From assembly GCA_012931725.1 (NCBI GenBank), contig CM022948.1, forward strand, positions 63,656,348 through 63,720,347: 64,000 nt of DNA. The letters are read 5' to 3'. This DNA is from Litsea cubeba. Its lineage: Eukaryota; Streptophyta; Magnoliopsida; Laurales; Lauraceae. Position numbers and translations under genes: made by a program. Of the stretch, positions 48,726 to 58,955 are shown piece after piece. Below the pieces are notes generated by a model. The model had not been told where the DNA came from. It was given only the letters and a program-made list of their open reading frames with translations, and searched no databases. How positions within the stretch are numbered: position 1 is the stretch's first letter; every line of letters starts with the position of its first letter.

Positions 48726-49200
48726 TAATGACCTTTTTTTTTAACGTAGAAGATCGTTTAGTTAAGGAAATTCGTAAATTATGCAACTACAACAAACCAG
48801 CTCTATTAGAGGTTGCTAGTCATTCAACAAGTAACTGGTTTTTTTGTCTTGAGAAGCGGCCAGGTTCAGTCAATATTGCTGTTACTGTTAAAAGGCCATG
48901 TTTTGGGGCTAACGCATAAAAATGGATGGCATATAATTTAATTTGAAAAAACATCTTTATTTGATGACTCAATTTATCTTATGATGAGCCAATAAAATGG
49001 ACTTCCAGATCATTTTCCTTTTACCAAAAATTTCAGAGATTCATCTTCTACTTTTCTGCTTCATGAGTCTTTTGCAGTAGGATACAGACTCAAGTCTCTT
49101 TCTTGTACTACCAATTTAATGATTCTTGTTTCAGTATCTACCTCATGGGGTCTTTCTAACCGGATGTTCTTTTAGCATTTAATTAGTCTTGCTAGCTAGA
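48726..49200. other. Intergenic, no gene seen
   Basis: Non-coding; a 63-codon open frame at 48728-48919 has no recognisable features. Confidence 0.4.
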
Positions 49201-49227
49201 TAAAGACCTGAGAATTTTAGCATTTAT

Positions 49228-49801
49228 GCTATTGACATCATGAATTTTTCTCTCCTCACCGCACTAGAGGACAAATTTTTTTTTCCTAAACTACCCTTCC
49301 TCCCTCCTCCCTCTCTTCCCTTCCTCCTCCTCCCTCCTCCACCCTCATCCCCCCCCCAGTCGCCGGCGGGGAGGGAGCCCCGGGGCTTCCGCTGCCGGCT
49401 GCCCTCCCTCCCCCTCTCCCTCTTTCTTCCTCTCTCCCTCTTCTTTCCCTCTTCTCCCTCCCTCCCTCCCCCTCCCCCTCCCCCTCCCCCTCCCAGTCGC
49501 CGGCGGGGAGGGAGATCGGGCTGCAGCAGGGGAGAGAGGGAGAGGGAGAAGAGGGAGGGGGAGGGAGGCCAGCTGGCGCCGGTAGGGGCTTCCGCCGCCG
49601 GTTGCCGGCCGGGGCTCCCTCCCCGCCGGCGACGGGGGGGGGGGGGGGGGATGAGGGAAGGTGGTGGCTGGGAGAGGAAGGGAAGATGAGGGAGGAGGAG
49701 GAGGGAGGAGGAGGAGGATGGAGAAAGGGGGAGGGGTAGTTTAGGAAAGGGTTTTTTTTTTTCGCGGTGGGAAGAGCAAAAATCGTGGTGTGGATAGAGC
49801 T
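49228..49801. mobile_element. GC-rich foldback element
   Basis: The two halves are inverted: CCTAAACTACCC (49287) pairs with GGGGTAGTTTAGG (about 49734), and CTCCTCACCGC pairs with GCGGTGGGAAGAG. Inside are long C/T-rich and G/A-rich arms with CAGTCGCCGGCGGGGAG in each half. It includes a G-run of 17 (49634-49650). Both strands have long open frames, but these are pure Pro/Ser/Arg/Gly composition artefacts of the arms, not genes. A relative lies at 25340-25702. Confidence 0.6.
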
Positions 49802-50169
49802 CCCCTTTCAAAATATAGTCATTTATCCCGAAAGGTCCTCACAAATTGTGTATCACTAATGAGGTCCTCTCGCCAATTTTTTATATTTTTTTTATACTTT
49901 TTTATGAGCGACGATATCGTCACCATGGGCGACGCTAAGTCAGAACATCTCCTAATGTCTTCTTCTTCCTCTCCTCCTTCTATTTCTCCATATGGGATTT
50001 GCTAAGATGAAACATTGAATTGTGCAATTAATATGTTCATACGCATCATTCTTGTGTTACTTGTGTAACAAATTCCATTTGTCCAATTAATTGGACTTTG
50101 AAGCTTATCTTCTTGTCGTAAAATGATTTGTTGGTATGACTTTAACTCTTTTCAAATCGTATCTATAAT

Positions 50170-50312
50170 CAGGGTTTGAAGTGGTATGCAAAGTGGGTTA
50201 GAGTGGACGAAGATGGGGATGTTGTGATGAGTTCCTTGATGAGATTTTGCCTGAAACTTCAGGACAACATTCATCAAAATGTTGAGTACAAGGGTAGATT
50301 GCAGTGGGTCTG
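50170..50312 (+). pseudogene. Unidentified captured coding fragment
   Basis: One frame reads LKWYAKWVRVDEDGDVV and the neighbouring frame continues DEFLDEILPETSGQ, which looks like one acidic, tryptophan-rich coding stretch broken by a one-base shift near 50224. It lies in the original interior of the GAGGATTTTA-family MULE, so it is probably a host gene fragment. I do not recognise the donor. Confidence 0.4.
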
Positions 50313-50619
50313 ATTAGTGTTCTGGACTTGTCTCATTTTCATTGGGTTCTCTTTATTCTTTTGAATGGCTCCGATTAATTATATTCCCCTTTACACTGTC
50401 TCGATTTTTTTTCTATGAGCCCCTTTTGTATATACAGACAGTAAACAAAAATTGGCTGCACTGTAGTACAGGGCAAAGTGGTTGAAAATTGATTGCACAT
50501 GTATGTTATCCTAGTTGTTGATTCTGCACAACTTACCATTAATAGACAATAACCAATATATAACACCAATCCAATGGTCAGATGACCAACACCAATGATG
50601 CGTACGTACATATTAATTG

Positions 50620-52057
50620 CAGGGCCGGTTCTGAATTTTTCAGGGCCCAGGACAAGAGTAAAACTTAGGCCTCTATATATATAAACTTAGTGATGGCCTT
50701 ATTCATTTTTCAACCAATATCTAATTTGTCAAAATTAACTAAAAATTTAACATTCAAAGCATATAAATTCAAACTTCAATATATAAACATTCAAAATAAA
50801 AGGCTATAATGTATAAACAAGACAAATACTTGTAAGTTGTAACAATTCAATAGTTCTTTTTCATATAACAATAAGCAACCAACAAAACAAAAATTTCTTT
50901 GCATCCTCAATAGCCAAAGCAAACATACCCATCCTACTTGAAATCCCCTTGCGTCTTCAGCAACCGGCAAAATAAAAATTTCTTTGCATCCTCAATAGCT
51001 AAAGCAAATAAAATCAACCTACTTGAAATCTCTTTGCATCATGAATGATAAAAGCAAAACATCATGAATGGTAAAAGCAAAACAACAGCATCACCATCTA
51101 CAAGAGCAGACAACAATTCATATAAAAGCAAAAAGAAGCCAGCTAACCCCAGAGCAATCCAAAAATCCAGACCAGTCCAAAAACCCAAACCAACAGATAG
51201 TAGTTGAAAAAAAAAAATACCCATATTAAAAGTCCAGCATACCCATTACCCAGACCAGTCAAAACTCAAATGGGAAGAACCGAAGGAAAAAAAAAAACAA
51301 AACTGGTCAAAAGGAAAGAAAAACAAATAAGTTGTTGGGATTCAATGGAATAAATAAAAAGAAAGTTCGTCCAGAGTCTTTAGACAGAAATAAGTTGAGA
51401 CAACACTTTGTCCAAAGCACCAGAGCACCACAAAGAGGTAAAATCTTCTCTGCCCTCAACAGAGAATAATAGCAATAAAAGCAGAAAGAAAAGAGAAACT
51501 GAGAAAGTAGCCCTGGTGCCTGGTGAATAAAAGCAGCCCTGGAGGCTGGAACCGAAAAGCAGAGAGAGGATCGGCAGAAGCTTGAAGAAGGAGAAGAAAA
51601 AAAAAAAAAAACAGCGCAGCTGGGTTGAGAGAAGCAGTACCTGGCAGGCTGGCAGCAGCTGGGTTGAGTGAGCAAACGGCCAAGCTTGAACGACCAGATC
51701 AGATCAGGTACTCCTCCTCCTCCTCCTTTTTCTTCTTTTTCTTTTTCTTCTTCTTCCTTCCTGTCGTTCTTCCTTCCTTGTCAACGAAAATGTTCTTCTT
51801 CTTCTTCTTCTTTTCTTCTTATTCTTCCTTGATCCTTCCTGTCGTTCTTCCTTCTTTCCTGTCAATGAAAATGGGATGAGATATGGGTTAGGGTTTCTAG
51901 TTTTTAGTTTTACCTTTCAAGTTAACAAAAAATTATGTTTTAACCCCTTAAAGTTTTTTTTTTTCAGTTTTAAGTTGAAAACCTGGAATTTTTGGGCCCC
52001 CCTGAAAAAAGGGCCCGGGGCGATCGTACTTCCAGCCCCTGGCCAGGGCCAGCCCTG
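50620..52057. mobile_element. Non-autonomous hAT-type transposon, 1438 bp
   Basis: A perfect 8-bp duplication ATTAATTG (50612-50619 and 52058-52065) flanks termini CAGGGCCGGTTCTGA and GGCCAGGGCCAGCCCTG. CAGGG termini are typical of hAT elements. Tandem related phrases (CTTGAAATC(C/T)C(C/T)TTGC, TTTCTTTGCATCCTCAATAGC) lie at 50890-51050. There is no transposase domain; the serine/leucine-rich open frames at 51307-51683 come from purine-rich simple sequence. It sits inside the MULE at 49210-52292. Confidence 0.85.
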
Positions 52058-52301
52058 ATTAATTGCACAATCCAATGTTTTCTCTTTGCAAATCCCACAT
52101 GGAGAAATAGGAGGAGAGAAAGAAGAAGACATTAGGAGATGTTTTGACAAGTCGCCCATGGTGACGCTATCCTCACTCATAAAAAAATAGAAAAAACTGG
52201 CGAGAGGACCTCATGAGTGCTACACATTACACAACTGCGAGGACCTTTCGGGATAAATGACTATATTTCAGGATTTTTCTAGTAAAATCCTCTAAAGACA
52301 A

Positions 52302-52830
52302 CAAGCTATGTACTGTTTAATATACATAAGATTAACATTGTTTAATACAAAGCTTTTAGGAATACTGCATGGCCAAAGCCGAAGCCTTTACATAGCAGCC
52401 ACCTCAGATTTGGTTCAATCCAATTTTATCTAAAAGAAAATTTTCAAAAACTTACTCTTAAGTAAATAAAATAAAGTAAAAAAAGCCCACTTAGTTGCTT
52501 TCAGGGTTTTTATGCAAAAATAAAACAACAAAATAGAAAAAAAAATTGTTCTGAAAAATAGAGTGCGATATGTTACATGTATCCAACTTGAGCACGATTG
52601 AAATTGGTATTGGTCGTGGCTGAAATCTCTCTTTCTTTTTATTTTTATTTTTTTTATTTTTCTCCGCAATACAACATATATTAAAAAGGATATAAAGAGC
52701 ATTACAGAAGGAAGCAAAAAACATTGAGGAGAGGTATGAAAGCCTTATTTCAAACCCTATTCAACGAAAAAAAAAAAAGGCGAAAAAACAACACCACAAG
52801 AATCAAATACCAATAAAAGTGCCATCCCTA
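52302..52830. other. Intergenic, no gene seen
   Basis: AT-rich non-coding sequence; the Phe/Lys-rich minus-strand open frames show no domain. Confidence 0.45.
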
Positions 52831-53046
52831 TCCATGTTGGTATCTTTGTGCATTAAAAGCACTTTTTCTTCTTTATTTATTTAAGAGAGTCACACATCTC
52901 TATCCATGTTGGTATCTTTGTGCATTAAAAGCACTTTTTCTTCTTTATTTATTTAAGAGAGTCACACATCTCTATCCATGTTGGTATCTTTGTGCATTAA
53001 AAGCACTTTTTTCCTTTATTTATTTAAGAGAGTCACACATCGGTTG
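52831..53046 (+). repeat. 72-bp tandem repeat, three copies
   Basis: The unit beginning TCCATGTTGGTATCTTTGTG starts at 52831, 52903 and 52975, an exact 72-bp period. The last copy runs on into the rest of the Copia 5' LTR. The unit is therefore a triplicated LTR start. Confidence 0.9.
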
Positions 53047-53549
53047 TGGAGAACACTCTTAGAGTCATTTCTATTATTTACACACATCACTATGGTGTAA
53101 GTCTCGGAAGAAGGCTTAGGTAGTGGTGACCATAGACTTCCAACACACGAGCGCCGTCCGGCCGTGCTGGGGCGGGCGTGCGCGTGCGTCTTTTTTTAGG
53201 TCGGATCTCTTTCCTATAAGAGTATTCCCACATCTTCTCCTCCAGGCTTTGATTTTGGGGATTCAAGATTCTCATCCATTCGAGTTCACGAGTGGTGGAG
53301 ATCATCCGATTAGGAAGCCGTCTTATCCTAGAGCAGATGTCCGAGTGCATGAGTGGTGGAGATCATCCGATCAGGAAGCCATCTTATCCTGGAGCAAATG
53401 TCCGGAAATCCATCTGCACCTGTGTGAGGGTAAATTTGCTTAAAGAAAGCGTCTTCAAAGACGTAATTCGGCTACCATGTTTTTCGATCATTTCTTTCCT
53501 TTCCTTATTTTATTTTATTTAAAATTTCCGCAAAACAATTTTTCCAACA
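52979..53549 (+). repeat. 5' LTR of the degraded Copia element
   Basis: It starts TGTTGGTATC and ends TTCCAACA. An internal direct duplication of about 63 bp (about 53278-53335 and 53341-53400) repeats GAGTGGTGGAGATCATCCGAT and GGAAGCC(G/A)TCTTATCCT. Confidence 0.65.
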
Positions 53550-53589
53550 GTTTAGGTAGATTTCTAGGGTAAAATTGTTCATAAATTAA

Positions 53590-55480
53590 AATGATTGCTC
53601 GGGAATATTACCATAAGGTTCTCAATTTTGAGGGTAAGGACTTTAAAATGTGGAGGATGAAAATGGAATATCTCCTTAAGGTTATGAAATGTTTTGCATG
53701 TGCTATTAACTGATTGTCCCATACCATACGGAGATGGGCACGCTGGTACCTATGAAAATGAAAAGTGGAAATTTGATGATTTCGATTGCAAAAATGAGAT
53801 TTTGAACCATTTAGATAATTCTTTATATGATGTATTTTCAAAATCCAAAACCGCCAAGGAATTATGGGATTCTTTGATAAAAGAATATGCTACTGAGGAT
53901 GCGGGTACCAAAAAGTATGCCATTGAGCAATTTCTGGACTTTCAAATGGAAGAAGGAAAATCACTGATAGCACAAGTTAGAGATTTTCAGAAAATAATTC
54001 ATGAAGTTCAAAATGAAGGAATGGAATTACCTGAACAATTTATAGTTGTCACATTCTGAACAGGACACTCTTTAAAAGGACCAATGAAACTCCTTATGAG
54101 TTATGGAAAGGTAGAATCCCTAATGTGTGTTTGCGTGTTTGTGGGTGTGTGGTGGGGGGGGGGGGGGGGGGGGGGTTGCTTAGCCCATGTGCCTGTACCT
54201 GGCCCTAAAATGATCAAACTTGTACCCAAAACCCAAGAGAGTGTTTTCATAGGATATGCTCTCCATAGTAAGGCCTATAGGTTCTTTGTTATCGCTGGAC
54301 AAGATAAAGACTCCATCATTGAGTCTAGAGATGCAATTTTCTTTGAAGATTACTTTCCTTTCAAACAAATTCTATCTGATAAAAGACCAACCCAACTTGT
54401 TGAGTCTGGATCTGAGGACTCAGCAGATATTGAACTTCGTAGGAGTAAGAGACCTAGAAAGGAAACCTCTTTTGGTCCTGATTTTCTAACTTATATTTTG
54501 GACAATGACCCTACAACTTATCAAGAGGCCATGTAGTCTCCCGATGTTGCCTTTTGAAAAGAGGCCCTTAATAGTGAGATAGAATCTATCTTATCCAACC
54601 ATATTTGGGAACTTGTAGATCTTCTTTCGAGTATTAACCTTTGGATTGCAAATGGATTTTAAAAAAGAAATTAAAGACTAAAGGGTCTATATAAAAATTC
54701 AAAGCTAGATTGGTTGCAAAAGGATTCAAACAAAAGGAAGAATTAGATTATTTTGAAACCTATGCACCAGTAACTAGGATCACGACCATCATAGTTCTGA
54801 TAGCGATAACATCTATCCGTAATATGGTCATCCATTAAATGGATGTCAAAACTGCATTTTTAAATGGGGAAATAGAAGAAGAAATTTATCTGGAGCAACC
54901 CGAAGGATTTATTGCACCGGGAAAAGAAAGTAAAGTTTGTAGATTAATTAAGTCCATGTATGGTCTAAAACAAGCCCCTAAGCAGTGGCATGAAGAAGTT
55001 GACCAAAGCTTTATTAAACAATAGTTTTAAAATAAATGAGTCAGACAAGTATGTCTATTTTAAACTCATTGGTAGTTCATGCATCTTTTTATGTTGATGA
55101 TATGTTTATTTTCGGTACTAATTTAAATTCAATAGAGAACACTAAGAAACTCATATGTTCTAAGTTTGACATGAACGATATGGGTGAGGCCGATGTGATA
55201 GTTGGAGTAAAAGTACATAAATACTCTGAAGGTCTGCAATAGACAAGATAAGTAATACGACCTATAATTGTAAATCTACACATATTCGTCTGAGGTACAA
55301 GTTGTTGAGACAATTATTCAAGTAAAGAGTGATTGCAATTGATTTTGTGAGATCGATAGATAATTTAGCCGATCCACTAACTAAGGAACTCACCAGGGAA
55401 CGAGTATCCTCTACATCGAGGGGAATGAGACTTAAGCCTAAAAAGGACAAGTCACCAATAACGGACACCCAATCTGTTTG
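53590..55480 (+). pseudogene. Broken Copia gag-pol
   Basis: In order: gag of the UBN2 class (about 53590-54056, with WRMKMEYLL, then WKFDDFDCKNEIL and KTAKELWDSL); a junction at about 54056-54080 to the end of integrase (TPYELWKGR); a 22-G tract; VFIGYALHSKAYRF and ESRDAIFFE; then reverse transcriptase pieces with MDVKTAFLNGE, SMYGLKQAPKQW and the catalytic FYVDD; and the tail of RNase H (NLADPLTK). Protease and most of integrase are deleted, and many stops and frameshifts are present. It cannot encode a working polyprotein. Confidence 0.85.
54154..54175. repeat. Poly-G tract, 22 bp
   Basis: An uninterrupted G-run inside the Copia pol remnant, where the conserved L-R-V-x-G-C block between TPYELW and the downstream part would be encoded. 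Confidence 0.9.
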
Positions 55481-56017
55481 ATTGAAGATCCCATGGGACG
55501 GGTTCAATGTGAAAACCAAAGTTATCTTTCGGTGGCAAAGGTGGAACATTTCTAAATTCTCATTACTTGTGTATATACCTATTCCTATGGTGTGAAATGT
55601 TCATATCCTATATATTAATCGGTGATACTCTATATCTTTTCTAAGTGGGATGTTGTACATGAGCGTCCTTGATAGATAACACTTATAATATGAGTGTGGA
55701 AGTTAGGCCGCTTCCTATGAGAGAATAGGCTACTCTCTAGAGCGCTTATGAATACCAGGGTAGCACAAGGCCGTTAATGTGTGGTTCTATAGGAATCCCT
55801 AATTTCTGAGTCCGTGCGTGTAATATGTACTATTTACTAAATGAACTGTTGGTTTAAGGTCCTAGTTCACCATAGAGTTCCGGTATTTCAAACTTATTGC
55901 CTTACGTGAAGGTTTAAGACTTAGTTCACCTACACTTATGCATAGTCTCTCAGCATGTCTTGTAGCAGTAACTTTTCCTTTTCAGTATTTCTTTCAGTGC
56001 TATAATATGTGGGGGAT

Positions 56018-56690
56018 CGTTGGTATCTTTGTGCATTAAAGCACTTGTTTTTTCCTTTTCTTTATTTAAGAGAGTCCCACATCGGTTGTGGAGAAATCTC
56101 GTAGAGTCATTTATTTTTGTTTACACGCATCACTATGGTGTAAGTCTCGAAAGAAGGCTTCGGTAGTGGTAACCGCACACTTCCCACACATGCGCGCGTC
56201 GTCCGGAGGGCCGGGCCGTGCGGTGTGTGGCATGCATAACCGGCCTGCAGGCACGCGCATTATTTTAAGGTCTCAGTTGAGTTTGGGCCAACCTGAATTT
56301 GACACGGATCTGCGAAGCCTGTTTCTCTTGTGATTGTTAGAGACAACTTTTCCGCTGCTCTTTATGGCGGAATAATGGTATTCTGTTGGAGATACCCCAA
56401 TGGTATGCATTGCGCACTATTTAATGATGGGAATTAACTCCAAACGTAAGAGTATTCCCACATCTTCTCCTCCAGGCTCTCCTCATCTCCTTCTGGCTTC
56501 TGATTCTTTTCAAGTTACTTTTTGAGAAGTTTTCTTTCAAGTACTTTTCAAGTTGCTTCAAGACTGTAATTTTAGGGATTCGAGATTCTCACCCATTCGA
56601 GTGCACGAGTGGTAGAGATCACCTGATCAGGAAGCCGTCTTATCATGGGGCATGCGTCTGGAAATCCATCTGCACCTGTGTGTGGGCAAA
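56018..56690 (+). repeat. 3' LTR of the degraded Copia element
   Basis: It starts CGTTGGTATC (canonical TG mutated to CG) after the polypurine tract. It is longer internally than the 5' LTR, retaining about 200 bp (56240-56455), and fades out at about 56690 before a canonical end. Confidence 0.6.
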
Positions 56691-57605
56691 GCAGAGTGGT
56701 TGCATATGAAAATAGGGGAGATAATGTGGGTCAATTAAAGAAATGGTATATAACTCTCGGTCAAAATCAATGGTCGTAGTTAAAATTAGCTTTAAAAGGC
56801 CTGGCTTTAAGATAGTAAAATATTGATGTTAAGAAGTTCTGTGGAATTCTTCCTCTTCTGCGTACATAAGGATTTCTAAAACTCCACTCCCATAGGAAAG
56901 TTTTTTCCAAGGAATCACTGAAAATTTAGCTTACTTATTTTTTCTGCTTTTCTTGTGGGAAAACGGCTGCAACAAATATGGATTTTACTCTAGCATGGAA
57001 AAACTTTTTCATTCTCCACACATTTTTTGTGGAAAAGTGTGTACACAAACATGAATTATGCAGCAAGACTATCAGTGGAAAACATTTAATTTTTTTTTTC
57101 AGAAAAAATCTCTTTGATGACATTACACAAACTAGCTCTTACAGGAAAAATGAAATCATATCCATTTAAGAAATTCATTTCTTTTTTTCAGAAAGATAAA
57201 CGTGCCCATTAAAATACCAAATAGTAAGTGGTTATATGAAAAACCAAAACAAGTTTTCTGCTTACAGCAGAATCCTCTCGATGCACAAATACACCCATTA
57301 ATGCAATAGGCGGCATAGAAAAATGCAATAGCAAGAAATATCAGCTAAGGAATGCATATCTACTTTCTTTTTTCTTTTTGTTAAAAGAAGGCATATCTAT
57401 TTAATTGAGATAGAAGGCATAGAAAAATGTCGGGCCTGAATAAGAGGCAATTCGAGGGTCTCTTTTTTCTTTCTCAAAATGATTTGTTTCATGTGCAAAT
57501 GAAGGGTTAAGCCATTGGATACCCATCACAGTTGTTTTGATTATTTTTCATAACCTCTTACAGGCAAAGAGTAATAATTAATTAGATAAAGCGTTTTAGG
57601 TCTTT
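56691..57605. other. Intergenic, no gene seen
   Basis: AT-rich non-coding sequence; overlapping short open frames on both strands near 56935-57169 have no recognisable features. Confidence 0.45.
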
Positions 57606-57732
57606 TACATTTTAGAGGATTTTACCGGAAAAATTTCAGAATATAGTCATTTATCCTGATGGGTCCTGGCCAAATTGTCAACACTAATGCGGTCCGTGAG
57701 GCAGTTTTTGGTTTTTTTTCCATTATGGGGTA

Positions 57733-57750
57733 AGTGACGCTAGCGTCACT
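57733..57750. repeat. Perfect palindrome at the inner edge of the left MULE repeat
   Basis: AGTGACGCTAGCGTCACT is self-complementary over all 18 bp. A near copy follows in 57758-57780 (GACGCCAGTGATGCTAGCGTC). Confidence 0.9.
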
Positions 57751-57880
57751 GTGTTTGACGCCAGTGATGCTAGCGTCGTCGTTCGCCCAGCAGTAGAAAT
57801 GGGAGAGGTTGAGGGAGGAGATGGAAGGCACCATTCGAAGAGGGAGACGAAGTCTGAGCCAGAGGTGCCGAGGAGCACTT

Positions 57881-58300
57881 CACCATCAACTCATTCTCTA
57901 GTGTAATGTGCATGTCCTTGTCAAAAACAATCCACAAGGGCTTTGTTTGGATGGCACCATAGCGCAGAGTCCTAGGCTTTGGGTTGATGGGATCATAAGA
58001 TGGATCTGTTACCGTGTAGATTTCTCCATACTTCCCTCCCAAGGCCGCCTTGCCAAAGCCGATTGCACAATCAGCCAGTACTCGACGGTTGGAGGCCCAG
58101 TTGGGATTCATGCGCCAACAACCGTCGATTTCATTCATGGACTCCTTGATGGAGTTGGGTGGAAAATCAGCCTTATAGTAGGTAGAGGTGGGAATAGTGT
58201 CTGTTGATGTGGTGGAGTCAATGGGCGAATGCGCATAACAGGCCGGAGAATGCCATGAGAGCAGACATAAGAGTAGAAGGAAAGAGGCTAGAAAGGCCAT
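57881..58300 (-). pseudogene. Captured 5' part of a pectate lyase gene (PL1)
   Basis: From an ATG at 58298-58300 the frame encodes a signal peptide (MAFLASFLLLLCLLSW... to about residue 23) and then a segment typical of plant pectate lyase-like proteins: ESMNEIDGCWRMNPNW (about 53-68), RRVLADCAIGFGKAALGG (72-89), YTVTDPSYDPINPKPRTLRYG, and PLWIVFDKDMHI. Plant pectate lyases cleave de-esterified pectin in the wall. Similarity ends at ENELMV (about residue 140), before the Ca2+-binding and catalytic residues of the beta-helix, and the frame runs into element sequence (to 57770). The upstream frame to 58501 covers captured 5' leader. The fragment is intact as a frame but cannot be an enzyme. Confidence 0.85.
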
Positions 58301-58487
58301 GGTTTGGTGTGGGGGTGGTTTGTGAATGCCATTTGAGTGGAGTTTAATAAGGGAGGAAGAGGAGGAGGAGGTGGACGCAGTAGAAGTGTAGAATATGAGG
58401 GGTTGATGGTGCCCATGACTGGTGATGTTGGTTGTTGATGAAGATGAGGGAAAAGGAATGGAAAACAGGGACGGCGCGACGGATGGC

Positions 58488-58530
58488 GACGATAGCGTCA
58501 CTCAATATTATTTTGAGTGACGCTATCGTC
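58488..58530. repeat. Perfect 18-bp hairpin at the inner edge of the right MULE repeat
   Basis: GACGATAGCGTCACTCAA, a 7-nt loop, then TTGAGTGACGCTATCGTC. The stem has no mismatch and shares the GACGCTATCGTC core with the other family members. Confidence 0.9.
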
Positions 58531-58747
58531 AGTAAGAATAAAAAATAAAAATGTGGCGGGAATACCGCATTAGTGCTGACAATTTGGCCAGGACCCATCA
58601 GGATAAATGGCTATATTCTGGGATTTTTCCGATAAAATCCTCTACATTTTACCTACGTTTTCTCTTTTGCTTAATTGTAGAAAATCCGAAAGAAATCAAT
58701 AATTGTACTTAAAACCATCCCTTCTATTGAAATTCTCATAATCCTCC

Positions 58748-58955
58748 TTTTTTTTTTTGATACCCCAGCTAGGGTGGCTGGGACTTTTTATTTATTTAGA
58801 GTGCCCGGTACACCCGGAAAGGAAGTCGATGAAGTGGGAAGAAAGCCCGCGTATACACATGCAGTAATATTAGGGGGAGGTGGGGGTTGAACTCCTGACC
58901 TCCCAGGTAAGAACCCAACTCTTTACCACTAGGGTAAGGAGCGGTTCTCTTGAGC
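58748..58955 (-). mobile_element. SINE on the minus strand
   Basis: Read on the minus strand: ACCCTAGTGGTAAAGAGTTGG (A-box-like), then GGAGGTCAGGAGTTCAACCCC (B-box-like) about 40 bp later. A non-tRNA body ends CTAGCTGGGGTATC followed by an A-tail (T-run at 58748-58758 on the + strand). This is the layout of a tRNA-derived SINE. No target duplication was verified. Confidence 0.65.

Larger units (their letters stand above)
49210..52292. mobile_element. MULE (GAGGATTTTA family) with two nested insertions
   Basis: Right end: ...GATTTTTCTAGTAAAATCCTC at 52292, preceded by an inverted match to 49808-50035. The paired region includes ATAGTCATTTATCCCGAAAGG, GAGGTCCTCTCGCCA and a stretch with GTCACCATGGGCGAC. 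The left terminus is reduced to GAGAATTTTA (49210), because a foldback element (49228-49801) sits in the left repeat. Flanks TAAAGACCT (49201-49209) and TAAAGACAA (52293-52301) agree at 7 of 9. A hAT element (50620-52057) is inserted in the middle. What remains of the original interior is about 50036-50611 and holds a short coding-like fragment. Confidence 0.7.
52835..56690 (+). mobile_element. Degraded Copia LTR retrotransposon
   Basis: Two direct repeats (52979-53549 and 56018-about 56690) share GGTATCTTTGTGCATTAAA, AGAGAGTC(A/C)CACATCGG, CACTATGGTGTAAGTCTCG and ATCCATCTGCACCTGTGTG. Between them is a broken gag-pol with Copia gene order, and a GTGGGGGATC polypurine tract (56009-56018) precedes the 3' LTR. 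The 5' LTR lacks about 200 bp present in the 3' copy (56240-56455); the 3' copy loses similarity near 56690. I found no clear primer site or target duplication. Confidence 0.8.
57615..58642 (-). mobile_element. Pack-MULE carrying a pectate lyase fragment, 1028 bp
   Basis: A perfect 9-bp duplication TACATTTTA (57606-57614 and 58643-58651) flanks inverted repeats of about 95 bp. They begin GAGGATTTTA(C/T)CGGAAAAAT and share ATTTATCCTGATGGGTCCTG and GGCCAAATTGTCA. The interior is a host gene fragment on the minus strand. Just inside the repeats are an 18-bp perfect palindrome (57733-57750) and an 18-bp hairpin stem (58488-58530). No transposase. It is the best-defined Pack-MULE in the window. 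Confidence 0.92.

Noticed and set aside
49224..49811. 195-codon minus-strand and 149-codon plus-strand open frames
   Set aside because: Both lie in the purine/pyrimidine-rich arms of a foldback element. The proteins are Pro/Ser/Arg/Gly runs with no domain, and the mirror-image frames are expected from composition.
51307..51879. Ser/Phe/Leu-rich open frames inside the hAT element
   Set aside because: Produced by GAA/TTC simple sequence; no transposase motifs such as a BED finger or hATC dimerisation region.
52831..53046. Possible CRISPR-like regular array
   Set aside because: The units are directly adjacent with no unique spacers; it is a triplicated LTR end in a plant genome.
57770..58501. 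Functional pectate lyase gene
   Set aside because: The coding match stops at about residue 140, before the catalytic and Ca2+-binding residues, and the whole frame lies between MULE terminal repeats with a 9-bp duplication.
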